Shown: piece after piece, positions 19,085 through 28,759 of the stretch
How the letters are laid out: each line of letters opens with the position of its first letter
Position numbering within the stretch: the stretch's first letter is position 1
Source of the DNA: Sphingomonas sp. UV9
GTDB lineage: Bacteria > Pseudomonadota > Alphaproteobacteria > Sphingomonadales > Sphingomonadaceae
DNA length: 64,000 bases
Direction of reading: 5' to 3'
NCBI RefSeq assembly: GCF_004101245.1
Contig: NZ_SCIN01000002.1
Location: 62,001 to 126,000 of the forward strand
The notes under the pieces: generated by a model
What the model was told of the DNA's origin: nothing
Seen by the model: the letters and a program-made list of their open reading frames with translations, nothing else
The model's database searches: none
Position numbers and translations under genes: made by a program

Positions 19085-20215
19085 TCAACCGCCCCAGGTC
19101 GCGGCGAGCAGCCGCTGAAAATTACCGCCGAGCACAGCCTGGATGTCGGTCCGCGCCCATTTGCGTCTTAACAATTCCTCGGTCAGATCGTAAATCTTGC
19201 GGGGGTGATCGAAGCCATCGACGTCGATCTTGTCCCGTAGCTGGTAGCTGTCCTTGTAGGCCGCGCGCATCTGCCTGTTCATCTCGGCAGGTAGGTCGTC
19301 GTAGCCGTTCAGGTCGGAATCGGTCCCGATGCCGACATGCTCGATTCCGGTGATCTTTGCCACATGTTCGACATGATCAGCGACGTTGCGGATGGTGGTC
19401 GGCTCGGTGCTGCTGACGAAGCTGCGTACGCCGGTGATGCCCATCACGCCGCCCTTCTTCGCCAGGGCCCGGATCGCCTCATCAGTCTTCAGGCGGGGGT
19501 GGTCGACGATCGCGCGGCAGTTGCTGTGGGTGATGGCGATCGGTTTGGGCGACAGTTCGATCGCGTCGAGCGTGGTTCGGTCGCCACAATGGGAGACGTC
19601 GATCAGCATGCCGACCCTGTTCATCTCCCTAATGATCTGTACGCCGAAATCGCTTACGCCGCCATCGACGCGGTCGGTAGATCCCGAACCGAGCCGGTTC
19701 TGCGAATTATAGGTCAGCTGGGATACGCGTTGCCCGATCCCGTAGAAGTATTCCACGTCGGACGGGTTCTGGAAGTGGTCGCTGTTCTGCAAGCCCATTA
19801 TCACGGCGCACTTGCCGTCCTTCTTGGCCCGCGAAAGATCGGCGGCCTTGTCTATCGCACAGAGCAGATGCCCGTTGCGGGCGACAAAGTTTCCCCAGCT
19901 CGCGAAGAAGGCCAGCGCTCCCTCGTGCGCGTCCGGTCCGCCGATCCCGGCCGAGTGATGGAAGCCGGTGATGCCGCTTGCCCGGAAATCGGCTTCATCG
20001 CGCGCGCTCAACCGCGTCGAGTAGGATTTCGGATTCAGGTTCAGCTTCAGTGGGCCGAGCATGTCTATGACCATGCTTTCGTGCACGATATCGATGGTCC
20101 GGGAGGAGTACCGTCGTCCTGCGTCCGTCGCGGCAGCATCGCCGCGTGTGGCAAGGGACATCGCAAGCATCGCGCCGCCGCCGATCATCGCCGTCCTGCG
20201 TGAAATCTCGGTCAC
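19085..20215 (-). CDS. Exported M19-family (membrane dipeptidase-like) protein with altered metal site
   Basis: A 376-residue protein with a probable Tat signal (SRRTAMIGGGAML, residues 5-17) and an M19 renal-dipeptidase fold. M19 enzymes cleave dipeptides, many accepting a C-terminal D-residue. Two of the usual zinc ligands remain (DVSHCG, His209; THSN, His230), as does the GIGTDSD end motif. The N-terminal HxD is missing (IDMLGPL at 50-56) and the bridging Glu is Gln (GLQN, Gln143). It is therefore a divergent subgroup and may bind one metal or none. It is followed 22 bases upstream by the aromatic aminotransferase gene on the same strand, probably one operon. Confidence 0.85.
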   Translation of the reverse strand: MTEISRRTAMIGGGAMLAMSLATRGDAAATDAGRRYSSRTIDIVHESMVIDMLGPLKLNLNPKSYSTRLSARDEADFRASGITGFHHSAGIGGPDAHEGALAFFASWGNFVARNGHLLCAIDKAADLSRAKKDGKCAVIMGLQNSDHFQNPSDVEYFYGIGQRVSQLTYNSQNRLGSGSTDRVDGGVSDFGVQIIREMNRVGMLIDVSHCGDRTTLDAIELSPKPIAITHSNCRAIVDHPRLKTDEAIRALAKKGGVMGITGVRSFVSSTEPTTIRNVADHVEHVAKITGIEHVGIGTDSDLNGYDDLPAEMNRQMRAAYKDSYQLRDKIDVDGFDHPRKIYDLTEELLRRKWARTDIQAVLGGNFQRLLAATWGG

Positions 20216-20237
20216 TTCACGGTCTCCTCTACCTTGG

Positions 20238-21491
20238 TCAAATGGCCGCCGATCCGAAGAAAGTCGCAGGTCGTAGATCGAGTCCAGCCTCTGGAATCGA
20301 CGCCAGAAAGGGCGCGAGAGCGGTCACAAAGGGGGGGATGGTCGCGGCGGTCAAGCCGGCAACGTTGATACGACCGGAATCCGCCATGTAGATGGCATGT
20401 TCGCGCCGCAAGGTCGCAACCGCGGTGCTGTCGATCGGCAGCAGCGCGAACATGCCCTGCTGAAAGGCGATAGGCGCGAGTCGAGGGTGGGACGTTCCAA
20501 GAGCGACGCGCAACGCTGCGATGCGTCCTCGCATGCCTTCGAGCTCGGTACGCCACTCGGCAGTGAGCTTGGGATCATCCAGAATGATGCGGACGGCTGC
20601 TGCGCCGTGGTCGGGTGGCATGGACCACAGACTTCGCGCGAGCAGCAGCAGCGTATCGCGTACCGGATCCGTCGTGGCCGCGACGGACGACTGCACCCAG
20701 AGGGCGCCGACACGATCACGGTACAGCCCGAAATTCTTATCGCAGCTATAGGCGATCAGCGCCTCGGGGACGGCGGCGAGCATGGCCCGCGTTCCCGCCG
20801 CATCCTCCTCCAGTCCCGTACCCAGTCCCTGATAGGCGAGGTCGATCAGCGGTACGAGACCGTGCCTTTCGAAGAGCTCGACGAGTTCACGCCATTGTGC
20901 CGTCGAAAAGGCGGCGCCGGTGGGATTGTGGCAGCATCCATGAAGAAGAACCACGTCCCCAGGTGCTACTTCAGAGAGCGCTGAATAGAACGCGTCGAAA
21001 TCGAGGTCGGCACGTCTCTGATCGAAGAAGGGCAGGGTGCGTACCGTCAGTCCCGCCGCCTCGAAGATCGGCGCATGGTTCGGCCAGGTGGGTGCACCCG
21101 TCCATACGACCGGCGGCCGATGGCTGCGTGCGAGAAGGGCGGCCGCCAGCCGGAGGGCGCCCGTGCCGCCCGGAGTCTGTACACCGGTGATGCGCGGGTC
21201 GCCGGAAAGGGGCCATCCGAACGCTACGCCAGCCAACAGGTCGGTGAAGCGCTGGTCGCCCTCCGAGCCGAGATAGCCTTTGCTCCGTTGCTCGGCGAGC
21301 AGTTGGGTTTCCGCGGTCTTCACGGCGCTCATGATCGGAGTCACGCCCTGCTCGTTCCGATAGACGCCAACGCCGAGATCGATCTTGAAGCCGCGCGTAT
21401 CCGCGCGGTGCATCGCGATCACGGACAGCAAAGCGTCCGGGGACTGCCGGTCCAGAGTGGCGAACAGTCGGGAAGGTTGGTGCGGGATCAC
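20238..21491 (-). CDS. Aspartate/aromatic aminotransferase (TyrB/AspC type)
   Basis: A 417-residue class Ia aminotransferase. It has the family N-terminus IDLGVGVYRNEQGVTPIM, the GTGALRLAAALLA phosphate region, the VLLHGCCHNPTGAAFSTAQW motif and the Schiff-base Lys in SCDKNFGLYRDRVGAL. The ending RINVAGLTA is also typical. It should interconvert aromatic amino acids and aryl-pyruvates. It lies 2 bases from the phenylalanine hydroxylase gene, so Phe to Tyr to hydroxyphenylpyruvate is a plausible route, with IorAB handling the oxoacid further (inference). Confidence 0.93.
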   Translation of the reverse strand: MIPHQPSRLFATLDRQSPDALLSVIAMHRADTRGFKIDLGVGVYRNEQGVTPIMSAVKTAETQLLAEQRSKGYLGSEGDQRFTDLLAGVAFGWPLSGDPRITGVQTPGGTGALRLAAALLARSHRPPVVWTGAPTWPNHAPIFEAAGLTVRTLPFFDQRRADLDFDAFYSALSEVAPGDVVLLHGCCHNPTGAAFSTAQWRELVELFERHGLVPLIDLAYQGLGTGLEEDAAGTRAMLAAVPEALIAYSCDKNFGLYRDRVGALWVQSSVAATTDPVRDTLLLLARSLWSMPPDHGAAAVRIILDDPKLTAEWRTELEGMRGRIAALRVALGTSHPRLAPIAFQQGMFALLPIDSTAVATLRREHAIYMADSGRINVAGLTAATIPPFVTALAPFLASIPEAGLDLRPATFFGSAAI

Positions 21492-21493
21492 GG

Positions 21494-22357
21494 TCAGGCC
21501 GCCATTCTGCCGGAGGCATAGGCCTGCGTGCCGCGCGTAACGACCTCGTCGCTCGACAGTAAGGTTCCAACCGGAATGGACGGCTCCTTCGTCGCCTCGG
21601 CGTAGAGCGGCGCGAAGTCCGTGTTGAGCGTCTGGTCGAGAAGATCCTCGAAGCTGTCGATGACGAAATAGTTCTGTTGGAAATCGTCGACGCGATATTC
21701 GGAACGCATCACGCGCTGAAGATCGAATGCCAGCCGGTGGGGGGAGGGATCCTCAAGCGCGAAGACCGACTCGGTATAGGATGAGACGATGCCGGCGCCA
21801 TACAGTTTGAGCGAGTCACCCGAGCGAACGAGCCCGAACTCGACCGTGTACCAGTAGAGGCGTGACAGACGCTGGATCGCGCCCAAGGCAGCGGCTCTCT
21901 GACCGCCTCGACCATAGGCCTGCATGTAATCAGCGAACACAGGATCGGTCAGAAGAGGAACGTGGCCGAACACGTCATGGAAGATGTCGGGTTCCTGAAG
22001 ATAGTCGAGCTGGTCCGGGCGACGAATGAAGTTACCCGCGACGAAGCGCCGATTGGCGAGATGGTCGAAGAACACCTCGTCAGGCACCAGACCCGGAACA
22101 GCGACGATCTGCCATCCGGTCGCCTTCATCAGCCGCTCGGACAGCTCGTCGAAGTTCGGGATGCCAGGCCGCGTCATGCGCAACATGTCGAGCCCGTCAA
22201 TGAATTCGGGCGTCGCTCGGCCGGGCAGCATCCGCACCTGTCGATCGAACAGCTGGTCCCATATGGCATGCTCTTCCGCCGTGTAGGATGACCACTCCTG
22301 GGGGATCGTCCAGTCAGCCGCTGCTGCTTGGGGGGGGATGAGATTGGCGTCTGACAT
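21494..22357 (-). CDS. phhA: Phenylalanine 4-monooxygenase
   Basis: A 287-residue pterin-dependent aromatic amino-acid hydroxylase of bacterial length, converting L-Phe to L-Tyr with tetrahydrobiopterin and Fe(II). The iron ligands are His127 and His132 in IFHDVFGHVPLL and Glu in WYTVEFGLV. The pterin-side LVPDEVFFDHLANRRF is also clear. The start at ATG 22357 matches the family length; the longer frame upstream crosses a large hairpin and is unlikely. A pterin carbinolamine dehydratase (PhhB) is not in the window. It heads an operon with the aromatic aminotransferase and M19 protein. Confidence 0.95.
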   Translation of the reverse strand: MSDANLIPPQAAAADWTIPQEWSSYTAEEHAIWDQLFDRQVRMLPGRATPEFIDGLDMLRMTRPGIPNFDELSERLMKATGWQIVAVPGLVPDEVFFDHLANRRFVAGNFIRRPDQLDYLQEPDIFHDVFGHVPLLTDPVFADYMQAYGRGGQRAAALGAIQRLSRLYWYTVEFGLVRSGDSLKLYGAGIVSSYTESVFALEDPSPHRLAFDLQRVMRSEYRVDDFQQNYFVIDSFEDLLDQTLNTDFAPLYAEATKEPSIPVGTLLSSDEVVTRGTQAYASGRMAA

Positions 22358-22394
22358 TCTCTTGTTCTTCCTGACCTGTGTTTCGTCATCGAGA

Positions 22395-22449
22395 GGGGGC
22401 GCCTGAAGCGACGCGGAGGCAAAGGCTCCGCGTCGTCTTCGGCGCCCCC
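22395..22449 (-). terminator. Long GC-rich hairpin between TonB receptor and phhA
   Basis: Outer arms GGGGGCGCC/GGCGCCCCC and inner arms CGACGCGGAG/CTCCGCGTCG with a 7-base loop form a nested stem. It lies just after the receptor stop and 38 bases before the phhA start. No T-run follows on the minus strand, so it may be a processing or insulating structure rather than a classic intrinsic terminator. Confidence 0.6.
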
Positions 22450-22477
22450 GCATCTCTAGAGGTACCGCTTGATGCGT

Positions 22478-25306
22478 TCAGAACTTCACGCGCGCGCCTG
22501 CAGTGAAGTAGGTTCCAATCTGATCGTAAGTCCCGGACTGCAGTGTCTCCAAAGGCGCAGTACGGTTGAACAAATTGTTGACGTTGCCGAACAGGGTGAA
22601 ACGATCGGCCACCCGGAACTGAACGCCAAGATCGAAATAGGCGTAGGAGCCCAGCCTGTTGTTGATCACGCCGCTCGTCACACCCGTCGTCGGATTGGTG
22701 ACCACGTCCCGCTGCGTGTCGATCGGCCCGCCCGACAGATATCGGACGCGGGTGTCGATGCCGAAGTTGTCGTTCTGGTAGGAGATGCTGATCCGACCAC
22801 GCCAGCGCACGGCATTCGGGGCGCTGTCAACCGACACGAGGCCGTTGTTCGTGATGTTGCGAAGGGTATAATTCGCCAGGCCGCGAATGCGCAACGTGCC
22901 CGGAAGGCTGCTCCCAAGTTGAGACAGCGGCACCACGTAGGACGCTTCAATGTCATAACCCCTCACCAGCAGCGATGCGAGGTTCCGGAAGTTGATGAAC
23001 GCCGTCGTCACGGTTCCCGTAGCATCGCGAACGACGCTGCCGCATGCGGCGCTGTTGCCAAGACTGCATGCCTGCGTGAGCTGCGACGCGTTCAGTGTTC
23101 CGATCGCATCTGCCAGTTTGATGTCGTAGTAGTCGATCGATAGCGCCAAGCCCTTTGCAAAGCTGGGCGAATAGGTACCGCCGACGGTGAATGTCTTCGC
23201 GACCTCGGGACGCAGTTGGGGATTGCCGCCCGTGAAGGTCGTGATCGACGGATTAGGGTTGTAGCCGGGCGTTCCAGCGTATTGCGCAGCCTGGAAGTCC
23301 TGACTGAGATTGAGGATGTTGATCGACTGAGGCGTGAAGAGTTCGGGGTCGATCGATGGCGATCGAATATCGCGCGATCGAACGCCGCGGATCAGCAGAT
23401 CGTTGAACAGCCGCACGGTCGCGCCTGCCTTCCATGACCAGATGCCGCCCGTGTTGCTGTAGTCGGAATAGCGTCCAGCTCCGTTCAGATCGACCTTGAG
23501 CAGGTCGGAGGCGTCGATGATCGGAAGCGCGATCTCACCGAACGCCTCCTTGACGTTGAAGCCCCCATTCAGGCCGAAGCCGAAGACAGGGACGGCGAAC
23601 TGGTTGAGCTGCGGTGTCGACGAAACGCTCTGGTCCTGTCGCTCCTTGCGATACTCGCCGCCGATCACCGCCGTTGCGGGACCGGCCGGCAGAATGAAGA
23701 GATCGCCTTGGACCTGAACGGCGGCGGCATCGAGCTGATTGCGCGAATGCCGGAACTGCGTCCCGGTGGTGTAGGCCTTCGCCGCTGCCGAGAGGTTGCT
23801 ATAGCCGAAGGGGTTTATCGGAGCGCATGCCGCATCGTCGTTTGCCGTTGAGGCGTCTGCGTTAATTGCGCAGACCGGCGTTCCACCGATCAGGACGGAG
23901 TTGAGCGCGTTGGCATACTGCGACGCGAGGCGCATGTTCTGGAGCGCCTCGTCCCGGATCGTCTCGCCGTGGCTGTAGTGAGCACGATACTTGAACGCGC
24001 CGACACTGCCGTCGATGCCGATCGCTCCTTCGTACGTCTGTCGCTTCGATTGCAGTCCGATGGTGTAGGCGTCGACGAAATAGCGGCCGAGAGTGAAGTT
24101 CGACTGCCCGGCCGCAAGCAGCTGGTTGCGAACCGCGCCGGGCAGGAATCCGTTGTTCACGGAGACGTTGATCGGCGGGATCGTCGGATCGTAGAGGAAC
24201 GGGTAGTTCGACTTCACGCGACCATAGGAGCCATCGGCCCATATGGTCGCATTGCCGACATCGAAGCTCGCGCGCGCATAGGATGTGATCCGCTCGAACG
24301 GGGTCGACAGATAGACGTTGTCGGTCTGACTGGTTCCGTCCTCGCCTCCGATCATCTGACCCTGGAAGCGGGCTGCCGGATTGGCGAGGATCTGCGTGCC
24401 GCCGCGGAACGGCCGCAAGGTACCATCGGAGTTGAAGACCTGCCCCGCGAGCACCCCGCTGGTAATCAACCCGGGAATCGCGGTGTTGCCAAAATTCACG
24501 TTCGGCACGATCTGCGTGCGCTGGTCGAGCGCGCCCGGAGCCGGATTGATCCGTACGATCCCAGCTCCCAGGAAGGGCCGCGAGGTGCGACCGTCAGGTC
24601 CAATGCCTTGGTCGTCGACATATTCGACACCCGCTATGAAGTGGCCCCTGCCATCTGCAAACGACGTTCCGAAGGTGCCGTCGAAGCCATAACGGCGGCC
24701 GTCTCCCCGTGAGGAGATACTGCTCTGCCCCCCCAGAGACAGACCATCCAGCTTGTCGTTCAGAACGATGTTGACGACGCCGGCGACGGCGCCCGACCCA
24801 TAGGCCGCCGATGCACCGCCCGTAACGACGTCGATCCGGCTCACGAGGTTGAACGGCACTACGTTTAGATTGTTGTCGCCGATGAAACGGCGGCCGTTGA
24901 GCAGCGTCAGGGTGCGCAGCGGACCCAGACCCCGAAGGTCGGCGGGCGCCGCGCCGCTGTTGCTGACGTTCCCGTTGGAATTCTGCGGTACGACCGTCGG
25001 TCGGAACTGGGGCAGGTCGTTCAGGACCTGCTGAACGTTGGTGCGAGCGCCCTCGCGCAGCTCCGTCGCACCGATGACCGTCGTCGGGGTGGGTTGATCG
25101 AAACCGTTGCGTTCGATGCGCGATCCCGTCACGATGATCTCGCCTGCCCCCTGCTCGTCCGGACGCAACTCCTGCGCGACTTGCGGGTCGAATGACGTTG
25201 CAGACTGGGCCATCGCCGAGGTGCTCGACAGATATCCCAGCGTCGCCGCGATCAGACTCGCACCGGATGCCAGCCGACAAAGCATTGTCATCGAAGACGT
25301 GTTCAT
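22478..25306 (-). CDS. TonB-dependent outer-membrane receptor
   Basis: A 942-residue receptor. A signal peptide (residues 1-33) is followed by a TonB box-like region (GAGEIIVTGSRIERNGFDQP) and a plug domain (TTVIGATELREGARTNVQQV, DLRGLGPLRTLTLLNGRRFI, then the GGASAAYGSGAVAGVVNIVL end motif). The C-terminus is a beta-barrel ending in an aromatic residue (AGARVKF). Its length and plug motifs match the sphingomonad/Xanthomonas peptide- or carbohydrate-type receptors. Its place between peptide-degrading genes suggests uptake of peptides across the outer membrane (inference). It is divergent from a serine-hydrolase gene over a 311-base region holding operator site 2. Confidence 0.95.
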   Translation of the reverse strand: MNTSSMTMLCRLASGASLIAATLGYLSSTSAMAQSATSFDPQVAQELRPDEQGAGEIIVTGSRIERNGFDQPTPTTVIGATELREGARTNVQQVLNDLPQFRPTVVPQNSNGNVSNSGAAPADLRGLGPLRTLTLLNGRRFIGDNNLNVVPFNLVSRIDVVTGGASAAYGSGAVAGVVNIVLNDKLDGLSLGGQSSISSRGDGRRYGFDGTFGTSFADGRGHFIAGVEYVDDQGIGPDGRTSRPFLGAGIVRINPAPGALDQRTQIVPNVNFGNTAIPGLITSGVLAGQVFNSDGTLRPFRGGTQILANPAARFQGQMIGGEDGTSQTDNVYLSTPFERITSYARASFDVGNATIWADGSYGRVKSNYPFLYDPTIPPINVSVNNGFLPGAVRNQLLAAGQSNFTLGRYFVDAYTIGLQSKRQTYEGAIGIDGSVGAFKYRAHYSHGETIRDEALQNMRLASQYANALNSVLIGGTPVCAINADASTANDDAACAPINPFGYSNLSAAAKAYTTGTQFRHSRNQLDAAAVQVQGDLFILPAGPATAVIGGEYRKERQDQSVSSTPQLNQFAVPVFGFGLNGGFNVKEAFGEIALPIIDASDLLKVDLNGAGRYSDYSNTGGIWSWKAGATVRLFNDLLIRGVRSRDIRSPSIDPELFTPQSINILNLSQDFQAAQYAGTPGYNPNPSITTFTGGNPQLRPEVAKTFTVGGTYSPSFAKGLALSIDYYDIKLADAIGTLNASQLTQACSLGNSAACGSVVRDATGTVTTAFINFRNLASLLVRGYDIEASYVVPLSQLGSSLPGTLRIRGLANYTLRNITNNGLVSVDSAPNAVRWRGRISISYQNDNFGIDTRVRYLSGGPIDTQRDVVTNPTTGVTSGVINNRLGSYAYFDLGVQFRVADRFTLFGNVNNLFNRTAPLETLQSGTYDQIGTYFTAGARVKF

Positions 25307-25515
25307 TGCTTACCCCCTAGTTTGCCGAATGCCGCCGGATCCCTTTGGGCACCCCCGTACGGAAATGTTGCCGCAGTTTTCAGAAATGGCAAGAAGATTG
25401 TTAATTTAGAAAACATAGTGGTGGATTCTTGCGATTGGCTAGCGCATAAATGACTGATCGTTAGGTTCCGGACCTTAAGAGTTACGCCATATGATTCGTC
25501 GCGAGTGTGAGAGAA

Positions 25516-25532
25516 TTTTCCGATTGAGAAAA
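25516..25532. promoter_or_regulatory. Palindromic operator, site 2 (AATTTTCY-N5-RGAAAA)
   Basis: TTTTCC-N5-AGAAAA preceded by AA, in the divergent region between the TonB receptor and the first serine hydrolase, 86 bases before the latter's start. It matches sites at 14435 and 35720 in both arms and in spacing. A half-like AGAAAA occurs again at 25408-25413. Confidence 0.6.
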
Positions 25533-25617
25533 TAGTTCGGTTCGCCTCGGCGATAGGGCCGAATGGCGAGGAATCGGTCCGCTGCACGCAGGGGTAGCAT
25601 TAGGGGGAGACGTTTTG

Positions 25618-27576
25618 GTGAGACGCGGTATAATTTTGGCCTGGGCGATGCTGGCTGCCTTGACGGGCGATATAGCCGCGGCACAGCTTCCGGCCTTACG
25701 CTCAGACCGGGCGCCGGCATCACCACTGGCCACGGCCCGGCCCTTACTTGCACACGATCTCACCAAACTGGACGCAGATGCTTGGCTTGAGGGTTTCATG
25801 CCGTACGCGCTGCGAACGGGCGACATCGCGGGAGCCGTGGTCGTTATCGTTAAGGACGGAGCCGTCCTGACCCAACGTGGTTTCGGCTTGGCGGACCTCA
25901 AATCTCGCACGCTCGTCGACCCCGACCGAACGTTGTTCCGATCGGGATCGGTTGGAAAGCTGTTCACTTGGACCGCGGTCATGCAGCAGGTCGAAGCGGG
26001 CCGCATCGATCTCGACGCCGACATCAATACCTATCTGGACTTCAAGATCCCGCTCTTCGAGGGTCGTCCGATCACGATGCGTCAAATCATGACGCATACT
26101 GCAGGATTCGAGGAGCGTAACAAGGACCTCATCACCTCCGACAAGTCGCGCCTGACCTCCATCGAACGCTATCTTAAATCCTGGACGCCGCGCCGGATCT
26201 ATGCGCCGGGCACGACCCCTGCGTACTCGAACTATGCGGCTGCGCTTGCGGGCTACATCGTTCAGCGCGTGTCGGGGGTTCCGTTCGATCGCTATGTCGA
26301 GCAACGGATCTTCCAGCCGCTCGACATGCGGCATTCGACGTTCAGGCAACCCGTTCCCGCATCTCTGAATGCGCTGATGGCGACGGGCTATCCGCGGGCG
26401 TCCGAAGAACCCGGCAAGTTCGAGTACGCCTCCGCGGCACCGGCGGGCAGCCTTTCGCTGAGCGGCGCGGACATGGGACGTTTCATGATCGCCCACCTGA
26501 ATGGCGGTGCGGGACTCATGCGCGCGGACACCGCGCGCACTATGCATGACACGCCCACCACGATCCTTCCCCACGTGAACCGGATGGAGCTCGGGTTCTT
26601 CGAAACGAACATGAACGGTCGCCAGATCATTGGGCATCTGGGCGACACGGCATTGTTCCACGGGGCGGTTCATCTCTTCATGAACGAGGGCGTCGGCCTC
26701 TACATCGCCATGAACAGCACGGGCCGGAACGGCGCTTCGACCCCATTGAGGCTCGGACTGTTCGAAGATTTCGCCAATCGATATTTTCCGAGCCTCCGTC
26801 CGGAGGAACTCCAGGGCGTCGATGCGAAGACCGCAGCCGAGCACGCACGAATGATGGTCGGTCAGTGGCGGAGCAGTCGCCGCAGCGAAGCCGGCGTGAT
26901 GCGGATGGTCGGTGTGCTGGGTCAGATCACCGTTTCGACGAACGCGCGTGGCGAACTGGTCGTCAACGTACTGCGAACGCCGGGCGGTGCCCCCAGGACT
27001 TGGGTCGAGGTCTCGCCGTTCCTGTGGCGGGAGAAGTACGGTCATGAGCGGCTTTCGGCCAAGGTCGAGAACGGGAGGATCGTTCGCTGGAGCAGCGACT
27101 TCTTCTCGCCGTTCATGGTCTTCGATCGCGTTCCCGCCAAAGCCTCCGCGACCTGGGTGCTGCCCGCCTTCTATGCCGCGCTCAGCGTCCTGCTGCTCAC
27201 CCTTCTGCAATGGCCCGCCGCAGCGCTCGTGCGGCGACGTTACAAGGCGTCTTTGCCGCTTACGGGGCGGGCTCGCGCCACGTACCACGGCATACGGGCG
27301 ACAGCCGGGTTGGCGCTCGGCGTCATGGTGTCATGGATGCTGATCCTGTCAGATCCGATGAACATATCCGACACCGCCCTCTGGCTCGTCCAGGTCGTCG
27401 GCGCGATCGTCTTCGCGGTGCTCGCAGCGCTGGCCGTCTCTAATCTCCTCTTCGCATTCCGTCAGCGTCGCAGCTGGCCTGACAAGGCCGCAGCGGTCGT
27501 GATCGTGCTGGCGGTGGGAATGGTGGCTTATGTCGCGACCACCTTCGGGCTCGTCGACATGACCGTTCATTACTGA
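25618..27576 (+). CDS. Class-C beta-lactamase-type serine hydrolase with C-terminal membrane domain
   Basis: A 652-residue protein: signal peptide (1-22), serine hydrolase domain (about 50-390), then linker and four transmembrane helices in the last 140 residues. Catalytic motifs are Ser111-V-G-Lys114 (SxxK), Tyr203-S-Asn205 (YxN) and a HLGDTALFHGA segment in place of KTG/HxG. This family includes D-aminopeptidases, D-Ala-D-Ala carboxypeptidases, esterases and peptide hydrolases. The start is GTG at 25618, 7 bases after a GGGGGAGA ribosome site (TTG one codon earlier possible). The membrane anchor would keep the hydrolase on the periplasmic face. It is divergent from the TonB receptor and first in a same-strand series of six genes. 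Confidence 0.9.
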   Translation: MRRGIILAWAMLAALTGDIAAAQLPALRSDRAPASPLATARPLLAHDLTKLDADAWLEGFMPYALRTGDIAGAVVVIVKDGAVLTQRGFGLADLKSRTLVDPDRTLFRSGSVGKLFTWTAVMQQVEAGRIDLDADINTYLDFKIPLFEGRPITMRQIMTHTAGFEERNKDLITSDKSRLTSIERYLKSWTPRRIYAPGTTPAYSNYAAALAGYIVQRVSGVPFDRYVEQRIFQPLDMRHSTFRQPVPASLNALMATGYPRASEEPGKFEYASAAPAGSLSLSGADMGRFMIAHLNGGAGLMRADTARTMHDTPTTILPHVNRMELGFFETNMNGRQIIGHLGDTALFHGAVHLFMNEGVGLYIAMNSTGRNGASTPLRLGLFEDFANRYFPSLRPEELQGVDAKTAAEHARMMVGQWRSSRRSEAGVMRMVGVLGQITVSTNARGELVVNVLRTPGGAPRTWVEVSPFLWREKYGHERLSAKVENGRIVRWSSDFFSPFMVFDRVPAKASATWVLPAFYAALSVLLLTLLQWPAAALVRRRYKASLPLTGRARATYHGIRATAGLALGVMVSWMLILSDPMNISDTALWLVQVVGAIVFAVLAALAVSNLLFAFRQRRSWPDKAAAVVIVLAVGMVAYVATTFGLVDMTVHY

Positions 27577-27609
27577 TCGTCCGACAGCGACGTAGACGAG
27601 GGCGACGAA

Positions 27610-28626
27610 GTGACAGTCGGCAATCCGAACACGACATCAGTGGATGAGTTCAGCCTGAACCATCGCAGGTCCCTGGATGCCAGAGCGACCGGCGCCATGG
27701 TTCTGCTCAGCGCGGTCTGGGGGCTTCAGCAGGTCGCCGTCAAAGGCGCGGTGCCCTTCATGGCGCCGGTTTATCAGATCGCGATCCGTTCGGCGGTGGC
27801 GGCGGTGGCTGTCGGTGCGCTCGTCGTGATCCGCCGCGAGACCGGGGCACTTCGATCGGGAACCTGGAAACCCGGAACGTTGGTGGGCCTGCTGTTTGCG
27901 CTCGAGTTCCTTCTCGTCGCCGAAGGGCTTCGCTTCACCAGCGCTTCGCACATGTCGATCTTCCTCTACACCGCTCCGATCTTCGCCGCCTTGGGACTGC
28001 ACTTCCGATCGCACGAGGAGCGCCTGACCGTCGTCCAGTGGATGGGCGTCGGTCTGGCCTTCGTCGGCGTCGTCGTCTCATTCCTCGGTCGTGGCGCGGC
28101 GAATGACGGCCAGTTCGGTTGGTTGGGCGATCTGATGGGCATCGCCGCGGGAGCGTCCTATGGCGCCACGACGATATCCATACGCTTTTCGCGCCTGTCG
28201 AACGCGCCAGCGACCGTCACGCTGTTCTACCAGCTCGCAGGTGCTGCCATCGTTCTTCTGACCGCATCCGTTCTCACGGACCAGACAGGCATGACGCCAA
28301 GCTGGACGCTCGCATTCAGTCTCGTCTACCAGATCGTGATCGTATCGACCCTCAGCTTCCTAGCCTGGTTCGCGCTGCTTAAGGTCTACCTTGCGTCGCG
28401 GTTGAGCATCCTCTCGCTGATGACTCCGATCTTCGGCGTCGCGTTCGGGATCCTGGCTCTCGGAGAACGCCTTGATCCGCGGTTCGTAGCAGGCGCGGTC
28501 TTGGTGCTGGCGGGCATTCTGCTCGTGGGCGCGCGCGATGTTCTGCGCACCGCCCCCATGGCGCGCCTACATGGCTGGGTCACGCTTCGAGAGCGGTCTG
28601 CCGATCACACCGGAGGCTCGGCGTGA
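27610..28626 (+). CDS. EamA/DMT-family transporter
   Basis: A 338-residue inner-membrane protein with ten predicted helices in two EamA repeats (first repeat LLSAVWGLQQVAVKGAVPFM; second WLGDLMGIAAGASYGATTIS). DMT proteins of this kind usually export amino acids or small metabolites, as with RhaT/YdcZ-like exporters. The start is GTG at 27610, 33 bases after the serine hydrolase. In this catabolic locus it may export an excess amino acid or a product that cannot be used. That role is inference. Confidence 0.9.
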   Translation: MTVGNPNTTSVDEFSLNHRRSLDARATGAMVLLSAVWGLQQVAVKGAVPFMAPVYQIAIRSAVAAVAVGALVVIRRETGALRSGTWKPGTLVGLLFALEFLLVAEGLRFTSASHMSIFLYTAPIFAALGLHFRSHEERLTVVQWMGVGLAFVGVVVSFLGRGAANDGQFGWLGDLMGIAAGASYGATTISIRFSRLSNAPATVTLFYQLAGAAIVLLTASVLTDQTGMTPSWTLAFSLVYQIVIVSTLSFLAWFALLKVYLASRLSILSLMTPIFGVAFGILALGERLDPRFVAGAVLVLAGILLVGARDVLRTAPMARLHGWVTLRERSADHTGGSA

Positions 28627-28759
28627 TCGACTGCACCAAACGGACCGCGAAGCGCCGTCCGCACAAACGGTCGGTGCTCGTGGTGTCGCGCCGTCACGAT
28701 GCGCGAGAGTTCGTAGGCCCGAACGCCCCCGAGACGACAACGGCAAAGGCGCTAAACCG

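Noticed and set aside
25744..27288. 514-codon minus-strand frame opposite the first serine hydrolase
   Set aside because: Antisense artefact of high GC; the plus strand has intact SxxK and YxN motifs and membrane helices.
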